This document shows, piece after piece, positions 53,153-62,932 of a stretch of 64,000 nucleotides of DNA. Within the stretch, counting starts at the first letter, position 1. Every line of letters starts with the position of its first letter. Both the position numbers and the translations under genes were made by a program. The stretch is from NCBI RefSeq assembly GCF_016587435.1, contig NZ_BNJJ01000011.1, positions 1-64,000 on the forward strand, given 5' to 3'. A model generated the notes under the pieces. The model had not been told where the DNA came from and searched no databases. It saw only the letters and a list, made by a program, of their open reading frames with translations. Source of the DNA: Dictyobacter formicarum. Its GTDB lineage: Bacteria > Chloroflexota > Ktedonobacteria > Ktedonobacterales > Ktedonobacteraceae.

Positions 53153-53469
53153 GCGCATCAGGCGTATACTAGATCGCCGATATCAATCCACGATCCACGT
53201 CCACCCAGAGCATGCGTCCCGATAAACATACAACAATTTATCAGGATCTGAGCACTCGCAGAGAGTATCTGAATAAAGATCCCGCTCATCCTCATTATAC
53301 ACGCTATCGCCTTCATCCCTTCATCCATATAGTGCCCTGCTTTGTCAGGTTAATATATGTTTGTCAATGCGGCTGCAAGGAACGATAACATGAAAGAGGA
53401 GACCAGGGAACAACCTTCTGCCGGGAGGTTGTTCCCTGGTCTCTTTTATGTAGCAAACACTATACTTAT
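53153..53469. other. Intergenic region with convergent terminator
   Basis: About 317 bp. Near its right end is an 18-bp perfect stem (53399-53416/53426-53443) with 9-nt loop and TTTTA, for the Cys-rich gene and ndk. The rest shows no gene. Confidence 0.6.
53399..53448. terminator. Convergent terminator before ndk
   Basis: Perfect 18-bp stem (53399-53416 / 53426-53443), 9-nt loop, TTTTA on the + side. Confidence 0.85.
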
Positions 53470-53931
53470 TTAGCGTTCAGTGGAGTTGTAGACGTAGTCC
53501 TGCAGGATGTCGTCGTACTCAAAGAGCTCTTCAGGTTTGAAGAAGCGGGGCACCTCAACCAGGGCTGTCTCCAGGGAATCCGAGCAGTGGATCAGGTTGG
53601 CCTGCATGCTCATGGAAAACTCGCCACGAATAGTGCCAGGGGCAGCCTCACGTGAATTGGTGACACCAGTTAACAGGCGAACGGCATCCACACATTTGTA
53701 GCCCTCGACACAGATCGCGACCACAGGGGTACGCTGCATAAAGGACTTCACTTCTGGGAAGAATGGACGGCTAACCAGGTGGCTATAGTGCTCATTCAAC
53801 AGCTCGCTTGAAAGGCTCATCAGCTTCAAGCCAACCAGCTTGAGGCCTTTGCGCTCCAGGCGAGAAATAATTTCACCGACAAGATCTCTTTGTACCGCAT
53901 CGGGTTTTAGCAAAATTAATGTACGTTCCAT
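53470..53931 (-). CDS. ndk: Nucleoside diphosphate kinase
   Basis: 153 residues, normal length. Opens MERTLILLKPDAVQR; catalytic His115 lies in NLIHCSDS, and FKPEELFEYD closes the chain. It moves the gamma phosphate between nucleoside di- and triphosphates via phospho-His. Last gene of the probable M16-TPR-roadblock-ndk operon (26 bp gap). Confidence 0.95.
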   Translation of the reverse strand: MERTLILLKPDAVQRDLVGEIISRLERKGLKLVGLKLMSLSSELLNEHYSHLVSRPFFPEVKSFMQRTPVVAICVEGYKCVDAVRLLTGVTNSREAAPGTIRGEFSMSMQANLIHCSDSLETALVEVPRFFKPEELFEYDDILQDYVYNSTER

Positions 53932-53957
53932 AACGTTACAGAAACTCCTTGTGTATA

Positions 53958-54305
53958 TTAATAACTGGCAACCAATTGGGCCAGCTGCCGGCAGGCTTTT
54001 TTCATCTCTACGCGTACGCGCCCAAGATTTCCTGCACCTTGTGTTGTGACAATGAGGATCAGGTCACCTGCTTCTTCCATTTGGATTGTACCAGCTTTCG
54101 TCTCGACAATCACGTGCCTTGCCTCACCATTATGTACCTGGGCAGTTAAATCCCCAATGGAGCCAAAAGCGGCGGCAGCCATTGCACCAGTAACTTCCTC
54201 GTCCTCGCTATGTAGTATACCAGAGACAATCAGGCCATCTTTCCCAACAAGAATCGCGTCATGTACCTCTTCGAGGTCTGTTAAACGTTGCAGGATGGTT
54301 TCCAC
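53958..54305 (-). CDS. Roadblock/LC7-domain protein (MglB-like)
   Basis: 115 residues from a GTG with AAGGAG 10 nt upstream. The whole chain is one roadblock/LC7 domain: LTDLEEVHDAILVGKDGLIVSG, FGSIGDLTAQVHNGEARHVIVETKAGTIQMEEAGDLILIVTT. Such proteins often regulate small GTPases; no GTPase gene is next to it here. It sits between the TPR protein and ndk. Confidence 0.88.
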   Translation of the reverse strand: METILQRLTDLEEVHDAILVGKDGLIVSGILHSEDEEVTGAMAAAAFGSIGDLTAQVHNGEARHVIVETKAGTIQMEEAGDLILIVTTQGAGNLGRVRVEMKKACRQLAQLVASY

Positions 54306-54353
54306 TTAAAGACTCCTTCTCTTTATGGATGATGTGTCCACACATCACCGATC

Positions 54354-57300
54354 TTAGCCCTTTGCCTTCTTAGCCATTGTCAGCGCCTTATTATACGCTT
54401 CCATCGCCTGTAAGTACTCTCCCTGGCGCATATATGCATCGCCCAGGACGCGATATCCAGAAGAATAGTTAGGTGCCAGCTTCAGCAAAGCGCGAACATT
54501 ACTAACGACCTCGCCAAGCAATTCAGGAGCATTCCTGATAATCACGCGATACTCTTGCATCGCATTGTCAAAATCCCCAACTAATTGAGCCTGGTAACCT
54601 CTAATCAAGCGCTCACGATGACTAATGTTGCCACCGTTGTCGGCAGCACGCTGTCCCGTTCTCTCACTGCCATGATTACGGTTTGTGGCAGCGTTGCCCA
54701 ATTCACGAGTAGTTGTACGCTGCATAGGCTGTAAACGTACAGCGGGTCGCTTCATTGTAGTTTCTAGCTCGCTATCTAACAAGGGATTCGCACGCGCTAC
54801 AGGTGCCGCAGGTTCTATGGCTGCCCTATCCGATGGCTGGAAAGCTGCTGCTTCAGCAGGCTGCGGTGGCGTCACAGGCGGCTGCGCCGGCACGGATTCA
54901 GGCTGCAGTGGCATCACGGGCGGCTGTGCAGCTTCAGCGGCTGGCTGGCTAGAAACTTGAGCCTCTGAAACAGAGGTACTATCCGCCGCCGGGACCGTAC
55001 CTAGAGCGGCTAGCCAGGATGGCTCGACAGATGGAGCCTGCGACTCAACCAAAGTCGGCTCGGCTGGTCGAGGAAAGAAATGTCCCAGTTCCGCCAATAC
55101 AGAAGAGAGGGATGAATCAGGTTCAGCAGAGGGTGAATTGCTGGCACTGTCTGCCGTCTCTTGCGGTTGCTCTGCTACTGCCTGCCCATTTTCCTGGGTC
55201 TGAGCAATGCTGGCCAGCGAATTTGGTTCGAGTGGAGTAAAACCACGTGAGAGCAGTTTCTGCTCTAACTCCTCCAGAGTAGTGACCAGATTTTGCTCAT
55301 TACTGGCTTGCTGGCTATCTTCTGGCTTGACAACAGGTTCACGTACTGGCTCCTCCTGTGCTGCTGGTGTGGTCGCATGCTGCTGCGTGCCGCTAGCCAG
55401 TTGCGCCAGCCAATTATAATCGATTGCCTGCGACTGCGCCTGGCGATTTAGTATGGCCCAGGGATCTTCCACCGGCTGCTGAACAGGCTCTGCGGCTGAC
55501 GAGCTTTCTTCTGACTGTAGAGGCTCTGCATAAGCAGGTGCCTGAGATTGCACATCGTGCCAGGAAGGCTCGGACTGCTGAGTAGGCTCCTCATATGTTG
55601 CAGCGGAATTCTGACTGGATGAGGAGGCACTGCTCTGGCTTAATTGCTGCATCCAGGAAGGCTGCTCAAATGTTTCGGACCCACGATTAGCCTGTGATGA
55701 AGACCAATAATCCTGGCTCTCAGCTGGTTGTTGTGGTAGCTGAGACGGAGCATAAGCCGCCTGCCAGGCAGCCCAGGGATCGTTTTCAGTGGGAGAGCTC
55801 TGTGACTCTTCAACCAGCTGATTCAATGCAGACTCCGCAGATGCAGCAGCCGCTGGCGCTTGCTCCTGTGACTGCTCCCTGGACGCGGCACGAGCCTCCG
55901 GCTGTGCCTCAACCGGCGCCTGCTCCCATGTTGGACTGCTCTGCTTCTTCTGAGCCTGGGATGGAGATTCCAACAGCCAGGAAGGATCATGGAAACCTTG
56001 CGCCTTTGGCTGCACAACTGGTTGTTTCGGCTGCTCCCACGATGCACCACTGCTCTTTTGTTGGGTCGAAGGCAGTTCCCATGATGCACCGCTGCTCTTT
56101 TGTTGGGTCGAAGGCAGTTCCCATGATGCACCGCTGCTCTTCTGGGTCGGAGCAGGACTTTCAGAGCGAAGAGCTTGAGCTTCAGTAGAGGCTGCCGCAG
56201 CCTCCTGTTGCTGTGAAATGTCGCCGGACTGTTGCTGTGCTAATTCAGAGAAGTCATACTCACCAGTACCATCCAGGGAAGCCGCACCGAGAGATTTCAG
56301 CCAATCTGGACCAAAGAGTGATTCTTCCTCTACATCTTCTTCATCAGACTGCGCCGTACGAGCCCGCTCAGGAGTGGCCTCGGCGGCTTTTGTGGCCTCG
56401 GCAGGAGTTTGAGATGGAGCAGGAGGTGCCGTTGGTGGTAATACTGAAGAAGCAGGCGCCTGCACAACAGGATCCGCACTTAAAGCATCCTCAGTTACAG
56501 CTAGTTTCTCTACAGAAGGCTCCTCGGCCACTGGTTGATCTGGCTGCGATGGCTGATGCTCATCTTGAGTCAGCATATTTAACCAGGCGGGAACCGCTGT
56601 GCTGCTTTTTGCCTCTTCAGGAATAGCAAATGACCATGATTGGCCAGCATCCTGTCCAAACTGGTCACCAGCAGGAAAGTCTGTATCCTGGCTCTCAGAA
56701 GCAGTGGACTCCGAAGGCTGCGGAACAAAGCCAACTCCACTCATGCTCGGCCAGGATACAGCATTGGAGTTCTCCAGGCCAGGATCAGAGGCCTGTTTGA
56801 CTACGTCGGGACTAATACTATTCAAAGCGTTTTGCAACAGTTGCCAGGGCTCAGCTTGATCGGACTGCACATTGGCCGCTGATGGCTGCGGCTGAGCAGG
56901 CGCGCTCCAGACATCACTATCCCTGGAAGAGGTTCCGCTATGTGAAGCGCCAGAACCATTGGGCGTGAGATCTTCAGACATCCAGGAAGGTATTGATGAA
57001 ATATCATCCTGTGGCGGACCTTGATTTGAGCGCGGCTTCACCAGCGTTTCATCATTGTTCCAGCTCGCATTACTGCCCCAGGAAGATAAAGCATCCGCGG
57101 AAACCGAGGCGCCTGCAATATTTAATTCTGCAAAAGCATCCGCTGTTTGAGATGACGCTAATTTAGCTGCTGAATCGGCTGCGCCCAGCGTTGCAGGAGA
57201 CTTGCTCAATAATTTAAGGAAAGGGTCACCAGTCTGTTTTGCCAGGTGGTCGGCAAATAAATCATGAGCGAGCACCAGATCCGGATCCAGCGCTTCCACC

Positions 57301-57956
57301 TGCTTGATTAACTCTTGTGAGCGCAGCATATCCTGTGGCGCCGTCACATAGGCCAGTAACAATAACGCCTTGATGCATCCCGGCACATCCTGAAGAATCT
57401 GTCCTGCAACCTGGGTGACCCGATCATAAAAACCCTGCCGCCAGTAGACTTCCAACAAACCAGTGCGCGCATCCAGACGATCGGGAGACATCGAGAGCAC
57501 GACATCCCATTCCTGGGACGCCTGAGTAAGCAAATCACCTCTCATATAGAGACGCGCAAGGCCTGCACGCGAGAACATAAAACCCTGCTGCCCTACCTTC
57601 TCACTCAGTTGATTAAATGCCTGGCGAATCTGCCCATTACCCCGACTTAGTTCATACGCCTGCTGGTAACAATCCAATGCTGTATCATAATCAGACATGC
57701 GCTCACTCACAAGCGCGCGACTACAATAAGCAATTACATTTTCAGGATCATTGGTCAACACCCAATCAAAGGCCTGTTGCGCATCTTCCAATTTACCTTG
57801 AGCCAGATATACCTCACCAAGAAGACGCTGCGCCTCAAGCGATTCCGGGAAAAAAGCCAGAACGTACTGACAACTGGCAAGAGCTTCATCGACGCGTTTC
57901 GAACTAATTGCCTCCTCGATCTCTTGCAAATAATCACGAAGCGTTATTTGTGCCAT
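54354..57956 (-). CDS. Long TPR protein with disordered Gln/Ser-rich middle
   Basis: 1200 residues. The first about 265 hold TPR pairs (VLAFFPESLEAQRLLGEVYLAQGKLEDAQQAF), the last about 90 hold two more (YRVLGDAYMRQGEYLQAMEAYNKAL). Between them lie some 850 low-complexity residues (Gln, Ser, Pro, Ala, Glu) with short recurring WL/SW motifs such as PSWL, DPWA and PSWM that could be docking sites. The 42-bp tandem repeat at 56041-56142 encodes three SSGASWE(L/Q)P units. GAGGAG precedes the ATG. Co-transcribed with the roadblock gene, which suggests a scaffold for it. Confidence 0.78.
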   Translation of the reverse strand: MAQITLRDYLQEIEEAISSKRVDEALASCQYVLAFFPESLEAQRLLGEVYLAQGKLEDAQQAFDWVLTNDPENVIAYCSRALVSERMSDYDTALDCYQQAYELSRGNGQIRQAFNQLSEKVGQQGFMFSRAGLARLYMRGDLLTQASQEWDVVLSMSPDRLDARTGLLEVYWRQGFYDRVTQVAGQILQDVPGCIKALLLLAYVTAPQDMLRSQELIKQVEALDPDLVLAHDLFADHLAKQTGDPFLKLLSKSPATLGAADSAAKLASSQTADAFAELNIAGASVSADALSSWGSNASWNNDETLVKPRSNQGPPQDDISSIPSWMSEDLTPNGSGASHSGTSSRDSDVWSAPAQPQPSAANVQSDQAEPWQLLQNALNSISPDVVKQASDPGLENSNAVSWPSMSGVGFVPQPSESTASESQDTDFPAGDQFGQDAGQSWSFAIPEEAKSSTAVPAWLNMLTQDEHQPSQPDQPVAEEPSVEKLAVTEDALSADPVVQAPASSVLPPTAPPAPSQTPAEATKAAEATPERARTAQSDEEDVEEESLFGPDWLKSLGAASLDGTGEYDFSELAQQQSGDISQQQEAAAASTEAQALRSESPAPTQKSSGASWELPSTQQKSSGASWELPSTQQKSSGASWEQPKQPVVQPKAQGFHDPSWLLESPSQAQKKQSSPTWEQAPVEAQPEARAASREQSQEQAPAAAASAESALNQLVEESQSSPTENDPWAAWQAAYAPSQLPQQPAESQDYWSSSQANRGSETFEQPSWMQQLSQSSASSSSQNSAATYEEPTQQSEPSWHDVQSQAPAYAEPLQSEESSSAAEPVQQPVEDPWAILNRQAQSQAIDYNWLAQLASGTQQHATTPAAQEEPVREPVVKPEDSQQASNEQNLVTTLEELEQKLLSRGFTPLEPNSLASIAQTQENGQAVAEQPQETADSASNSPSAEPDSSLSSVLAELGHFFPRPAEPTLVESQAPSVEPSWLAALGTVPAADSTSVSEAQVSSQPAAEAAQPPVMPLQPESVPAQPPVTPPQPAEAAAFQPSDRAAIEPAAPVARANPLLDSELETTMKRPAVRLQPMQRTTTRELGNAATNRNHGSERTGQRAADNGGNISHRERLIRGYQAQLVGDFDNAMQEYRVIIRNAPELLGEVVSNVRALLKLAPNYSSGYRVLGDAYMRQGEYLQAMEAYNKALTMAKKAKG
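56041..56142 (-). repeat. 42-bp tandem coding repeat
   Basis: Two full 42-bp units (56041-56082, 56083-56124) and a partial third (56125-56142) differ at one or two bases. They encode the recurring SSGASWELPSTQQK block. Recent duplication is likely; copy number may vary between strains. Confidence 0.85.
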
Positions 57957-57979
57957 AAAACTTGGTCTCCTCTTCCCGC

Positions 57980-59257
57980 TTATGCACCTGCGAGCAATTT
58001 TTTAAATTGCTCAGTCCGATGGGGAGAATCTGGCCCAATAATCGCCAGACGACGCCATTCAGGGGCAAAGCAGTTCCGCGCTACACGCTGTATATCCTCA
58101 ACAGTGACAGCATCCACCTTTGCAATTACCTCGTCCACGTTCCACACGCGGTTATAGAGGCATTCCTGGCTTCCCAACCAGGAAGCCATTTGTTGAGTTC
58201 CTTCTAAACCGAGCAGAATGCCACCTCGAACATACGCTTTTATTCGCTGCATCTCATCAGCAGGTACTGGCTCCTGGCGCAGTCGGGTAAGTTCAGCAAT
58301 GATCGCACGAACAGCCGCCGGTGCCCGCGAGGGATCAACCCCGGCACTTACAACCAGGCTACCAGTTTCATAATAACTATTAATATAACTCCCAATATCG
58401 TAGGCCAGGCCTTGCTCTTCACGAATCGACTGGAAAAGACGTGAGCTCATTCCATCACCAAGGATACCATTAATGAGCAACAGAGGATAATAGTCCGAGG
58501 AGGCATACGCAGTTCCAAGCGTCGCTAAACAAATATTTGTCTGCTCCGTATCTTTTTGAATCATGCGTACGGGGGGAACACCACGGGGAGGAAAACTTTC
58601 ACTCCAGAGGGGATGATCCGCAGGCTCCCAGTCATCAAATAACCGTTTTACCTGCTCAATAACTTGCTCGTGATCAATATTGCCCGCTACACTGAGCACC
58701 AGGGAATTTGGCCGATAATAGGTACTCAGGTAATCCAGCATTTGCTGGCGTTGTATACGCGAAACAACCTCAATCGAACCAGCGTCATCCCGCCCTAAAG
58801 GCAGGCCAGGCCACATTACCTCGTCAGCTAAAAGATTGACCCACTCTTGTGGATCATCCTGGGTGGCGCTCAGTTCCTCAATAATGACGCTGCGCTCTTT
58901 CTCCACTTCCGCGTGGTCAAAAAGTGGGCGTCGAATCATATCGGCCATAGCCTGCAGCACCACCGATAAATATTCACCGGGCACACGGGCAGTATAGTTG
59001 GTAAGCTCTTTACCAGTACTCCCATTAAAACTACCACCCACCCCTTCAATCGCATCGGAAATGGCTTTCGCACTTGGATATTGTTGCGAACCCTTAAAAA
59101 GCATATGCTCAATGAAATGAGAAACACCAGAGATATCCTCTGGCTCATAGCGAGAACCAACATTAAAAAAGAAAGCGATACTCGCGGAGCGCATACCAGG
59201 CATATGAGTGGTAAGTAGGCGTAGTCCATTATGTAGTGTTGTTCGCACGTAATTCAT
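57980..59257 (-). CDS. M16-family metallopeptidase (processing-peptidase-like)
   Basis: 425 residues. Inverted zinc motif HFIEH at 47-51, a distal Glu region around 121-127 (EKERSVIIEEL) and the second domain with GGILLGLEGTQQMASWLGSQE. Typical of single-chain bacterial M16B peptidases (about 420), which often act as homodimers. The ATG has no good SD. It is the first gene of the M16-TPR-roadblock-ndk run, with 23 bp to the TPR gene. Confidence 0.9.
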   Translation of the reverse strand: MNYVRTTLHNGLRLLTTHMPGMRSASIAFFFNVGSRYEPEDISGVSHFIEHMLFKGSQQYPSAKAISDAIEGVGGSFNGSTGKELTNYTARVPGEYLSVVLQAMADMIRRPLFDHAEVEKERSVIIEELSATQDDPQEWVNLLADEVMWPGLPLGRDDAGSIEVVSRIQRQQMLDYLSTYYRPNSLVLSVAGNIDHEQVIEQVKRLFDDWEPADHPLWSESFPPRGVPPVRMIQKDTEQTNICLATLGTAYASSDYYPLLLINGILGDGMSSRLFQSIREEQGLAYDIGSYINSYYETGSLVVSAGVDPSRAPAAVRAIIAELTRLRQEPVPADEMQRIKAYVRGGILLGLEGTQQMASWLGSQECLYNRVWNVDEVIAKVDAVTVEDIQRVARNCFAPEWRRLAIIGPDSPHRTEQFKKLLAGA

Positions 59258-59566
59258 TCGCTAATTGGGCACAGAGCCTCATTCATATGTGAAAAGAGTG
59301 CCCCGATCTCCTTGTAGTACCTGATCAAAAAAAATACTGATACAAATTCCGATAGTTTAGCTGTTCTTCGATTTCCTGCATACAAATTTAGATTACTCGC
59401 AGTATTATAGACGGTTTAGCAGGCTGCCGCAACAGGAAACAAACGGAATAGGAAGAAAAGCCGCAAGCTTGACCAGCGAGTCAATCAGTTCAAATGAGCG
59501 CGCGAGCAGCGGTGCGAACGGTGTGGATGGAGTGACAATGAGCACACTCCATCCAAAAAAGGAAGA
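59258..59566. other. Intergenic region with hairpin
   Basis: About 309 bp. A 10-bp perfect stem (59525-59534/59545-59554) precedes the zinc-ribbon stop, with no useful T-run for the minus strand. The rest holds the M16 promoter region; nothing else seen. Confidence 0.4.
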
Positions 59567-60442
59567 TTAAATCAGGCCGATATCGTCAGCCAGTCTACCC
59601 AGGCCGCCCAACATTCCATCATCATCATCACGGCGATGATGATGATGATGACCACCCAGACCAATGTTCTCCTCAATTTGATTTTCGATGCCATGCATCA
59701 ACATTTCGCCACCCAGAACTGCGGCAGCCCCACCCAACGCCCCCATGGCGAATTTACCGCCATTTCCTTGCATAAAACCGCCAATTCCCCCTTGTTGGCC
59801 CTGCATGGGCATTGTAGCGGGCGTTGGCACAACACCTACCAGGCTGGTTCGACAACTGACACAGTTTGTTGAGCCGACCGGTGCCATCGCCATGCAGGTT
59901 GGACAATGCAGGACAAGCGGTTGCTGCCCAAGCATTGGCTGCGCCTGATAGCCACCCTGCCCATAGGGCTGAGGCTGTTGTGGATATGGCTGCGCATACG
60001 GCTGCTGCTGGTAAGTAGGATTAGGAACAGGAGGAGCGTATTGCCCTGACTGATTACCCAGCGGCGTACCACAGCTACCGCAAAATCTCATATTGGCTGC
60101 ATTCATATGGCCGCACTGTCTGCATTGCAGACCCGAGGATTGGGCCGGCAAATGCATATCATGACCGCATTGCGTACAAAACGCGCTTTCTAACCCAACT
60201 TGCGTATGGCACGCTGGACAAAGGCGAGTCGCTGGTGGAGGTGGAGTCATGGAAGCTGCCGCAGCCTTCAATGACGCACCACAATGCATGCAAAAAGACG
60301 CATCTGCGCGCACCTCACCCTGACACTGAGGGCAGTGTCGAACAGCGGCGGCCATCTCGGCTGCTGGCTGCACAGCATTACCACACTCAGGACAAAACTT
60401 CTTACCAGTTACATTAGTTCCACAAAATGTACACGTTGCCAT
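59567..60442 (-). CDS. Five-zinc-ribbon protein with Gly/His-rich tail
   Basis: 291 residues. Five four-Cys zinc ribbons are visible: Cys4/7/17/20, 37/40/51/54, 75/78/89/92, 107/110/121/124 and, after a Pro/Gln/Tyr-rich linker (about 132-175), 180/183/194/197. The C terminus is Gly-rich with a hydrophobic patch (about 230-250) and ends in five His, two Arg and four Asp (265-275). Cytoplasmic; a protein- or nucleic-acid-binding adaptor is plausible. The ATG has AAAGG upstream. No family name assigned with confidence. Confidence 0.75.
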   Translation of the reverse strand: MATCTFCGTNVTGKKFCPECGNAVQPAAEMAAAVRHCPQCQGEVRADASFCMHCGASLKAAAASMTPPPPATRLCPACHTQVGLESAFCTQCGHDMHLPAQSSGLQCRQCGHMNAANMRFCGSCGTPLGNQSGQYAPPVPNPTYQQQPYAQPYPQQPQPYGQGGYQAQPMLGQQPLVLHCPTCMAMAPVGSTNCVSCRTSLVGVVPTPATMPMQGQQGGIGGFMQGNGGKFAMGALGGAAAVLGGEMLMHGIENQIEENIGLGGHHHHHRRDDDDGMLGGLGRLADDIGLI

Positions 60443-60835
60443 TCCGCGCCTGCCTTTCGCAACGTAGAACGTTGTATTTGCTACCTATATATGTAAACGC
60501 AGTGTAACATAGTTTCTTCAATTCGTCGAGCCATATATGACAAATCTTCATCTTTCTTCTTTTCCCTGATAGATAATCCAGCCAAAAAGAATTCAGCGTG
60601 TGCCTGAGAACCATACTTTTCGTGCCTTCAAGCTGAGGCAAGGAGGAGGAGGAGATCATGCCCCCGGCATGCTCGTCATCCCCCGGCATGCTCGTCAGCA
60701 CCTATGATGCTATGCGCATGCGCTCGCCCGTACGGGGCGCTTTGTCTGGCATATTATTGCCTACAACATGAGAGGCCATTGCTCGTTGCCAGATAGGCAA
60801 CGAGCAATGGCCTCTCATGAAGCTATCTGCTGGAG
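60443..60835. other. Intergenic region with REP-like repeats
   Basis: About 390 bp. Contains the repeat copy C (60653-60706), a 19-bp direct duplication inside it, GC-rich inverted segments (60711-60741), and a 20-bp palindrome near 60769-60820 (GAGAGGCCATTGCTCGTTGCC with its inverse), the probable terminator for the E1 gene. No gene seen. Confidence 0.5.
60653..60706 (+). repeat. REP-like dispersed repeat, copy C (with internal duplication)
   Basis: Shares AGATCATG, GCATGCTCG and CACCTATG with copies A and B. The segment CCCCCGGCATGCTCGTCA is present twice in direct tandem (60661-60678, 60680-60697). Confidence 0.55.
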
Positions 60836-62932
60836 CTATTCAGCTAACAGTTCGCTGAGTTTTGCTTCAATGGTCATAGCGGTTGGATAGAAGTTCTCTT
60901 CTTCAGTCGCACTATAGGGCGACGGAGGAGCGGGAACTGCTGCTAAGAAAGCAGGTGTGCCATCCAGATCATAGAAGCAATTCTGTACAATCCAGGAATG
61001 AAGATGGCGCCCAAAGCTGGTCAGGTCGATCTCTTCGGTTACGACGATCACGCGATTGGCCTCTTTGACGGCCGCTGCTACGGCCTCTTTATCAAAAGGT
61101 TCCAAAGTGCGCAAATCTACAACTTCAATGCTGACGCCAGAACGCCTGGCCATATTGACAGCCGCTGTGCAGGACTCCAGGACCATCGTACCCCAGGCGA
61201 TAATCGCGACGCTCACAGGTCCCTTACCAAAACGCAGACGCCGAGCCTTGCCAATAGGCAATGTATAATAGCCCTCGGGTACATTCCAGTATTCGGCCAT
61301 CTCAGGGATGATCTTACCATCAGCATCTTTCGGTGGCTCAGAGCGATAGAGACGCCCACGCTCCAGAAAAGCTACCGGCGATTGCGCGCGCGCCGACTCT
61401 AAAAGCAGACCCTTAGCGTCAAATGGCGAGGCGGGGCAGACAGTAATCATGCCTGGAATATTAGTAAACCATTGTTCACCTGTGTTGGAGTGCCCATAGG
61501 CACCACCGCCAGCGGTACTACTGGAGATCGGACCGCCACCACCACTACCAGACTTGGTGCGAATCAGCAATGGGGAATTCCAGTTGCCGTTTGTCTGGTA
61601 AGGAATGCGTGCAGCCAGTCGAATCGTCTGCGTGGCGGATTGATGATAATCCACAAACTGGATTTCAGCGCAGCGAGCCTTCCCATCGCGCAAGCCTGCT
61701 CCGGCGGCAATACCCACAATCATTTGCTCATTCAACGGACTGCTAATCGCGCGGCCAGGAAGTTGCTTGACCAGCGAAGCTGTCGCGCCAAAGACGCCCC
61801 CTTTAGGGCTTCCAACATCCTGCCCATACACGAAGAAACCGGGATCGCGTTGCGCCAACTCAACCAGCGCCTCATTGATCGCTCCCAGCATGGTCAGTGT
61901 ACGCCGATTCCCACGCGGTGTATTCTCACGCCACTCGGGTATGTTTATCACGTGATCAAGCACGCGATCAGGGCCAGGCTCAGGCTCTTTCAGGATCTCC
62001 TGCTCGACACTCTCTAATTGAGCTCGGATCTCTTTCCGCGTACGCTCAATATCGGCCTCTTGCAATAGCCCCTTCTCAATAAGCCAACGACCAAAGTTCT
62101 TCACTGGATCTTTGGTCGCTGTTGTCTGCTCAATCTCTTCTTTTGTACGATACGAACGAATATCGGTACTACTTGAATGCGGATCAAGAAGACCCAGGCG
62201 TAAATGCATAAGAGCGGGTCCCTTGCCCGAACGAATATGCTGAACCAAACGACAGGTCGCCTCATAGGTCGCAATCACATCAGTACCATTGACCTCTTCA
62301 GCGTACACATTGCCCGCATTAGCCCAGTCGGCCAATGAACCCGACCATTGATTTCCGCCAGGCTGGGTGATGGCCCAACCGTTATCTTCAACAACCATCA
62401 AAATAGGAAGACGATGAATACCAGCCTGTCGGAACAACACAGTAAAATCATTTGTTGCTGCCCCACCGTCGCCAGTGGAACACAAAATTAAAGAATCACT
62501 CTTGTCTTGTTTTAAAGAAAAACCAACGCCACCTGCAAATGGACATAATCCAGCAACTTCACTCATACCTGGAAGAATTCGATGCTGCTTACTGGCATAA
62601 TGTGCTGGCATATTGCGGCCACCATTCATTGGCCCGGTTACACGCGAATAGGCCTCTCGCAAAGGCCCATACACATCACCGGTCCGTTGTAACCAGGCAC
62701 CTAAATCGCGATAATATAGCGCAAGCCAATCATTTTCGTTCAGAGCCGCAACTACGGCAGCCATCACCTCATGCCCGGCACAACCAATGTAAAAAGGGAA
62801 TCGTCCCTGCGTTTTACGTGTTTTCAGTAAGTCATTAATGACCCTGGCGGTGACCATGGTGCGATAGAGCGTAACGACATCCAGCGGCCTTGCTGGCGTC
62901 TCTGTCTCTGTAGCTCGAAGATTCGTTGTCAT
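60836..62932 (-). CDS. Fused alpha/beta E1 component of a 2-oxoacid dehydrogenase
   Basis: 698 residues joining both subunits of a branched-chain-type E1. The alpha half (about 1-340) has YIGCAGHEVMAAVVAAL, ALYYRDLG, and the thiamine motif GDG (154-156) ending VVEDNGW (Asn184). The beta half (about 345-698) has TMLGAINEALVELAQRDPGFFVYGQDV, YGHSNTGEQWFTNIPG and VTEEIDLTSFG. It decarboxylates a 2-oxo acid with thiamine diphosphate and passes the acyl group to an E2 lipoyl protein. No E2 or E3 gene is in the window. A GAGG lies upstream of the ATG. Confidence 0.9.
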   Translation of the reverse strand: MTTNLRATETETPARPLDVVTLYRTMVTARVINDLLKTRKTQGRFPFYIGCAGHEVMAAVVAALNENDWLALYYRDLGAWLQRTGDVYGPLREAYSRVTGPMNGGRNMPAHYASKQHRILPGMSEVAGLCPFAGGVGFSLKQDKSDSLILCSTGDGGAATNDFTVLFRQAGIHRLPILMVVEDNGWAITQPGGNQWSGSLADWANAGNVYAEEVNGTDVIATYEATCRLVQHIRSGKGPALMHLRLGLLDPHSSSTDIRSYRTKEEIEQTTATKDPVKNFGRWLIEKGLLQEADIERTRKEIRAQLESVEQEILKEPEPGPDRVLDHVINIPEWRENTPRGNRRTLTMLGAINEALVELAQRDPGFFVYGQDVGSPKGGVFGATASLVKQLPGRAISSPLNEQMIVGIAAGAGLRDGKARCAEIQFVDYHQSATQTIRLAARIPYQTNGNWNSPLLIRTKSGSGGGGPISSSTAGGGAYGHSNTGEQWFTNIPGMITVCPASPFDAKGLLLESARAQSPVAFLERGRLYRSEPPKDADGKIIPEMAEYWNVPEGYYTLPIGKARRLRFGKGPVSVAIIAWGTMVLESCTAAVNMARRSGVSIEVVDLRTLEPFDKEAVAAAVKEANRVIVVTEEIDLTSFGRHLHSWIVQNCFYDLDGTPAFLAAVPAPPSPYSATEEENFYPTAMTIEAKLSELLAE

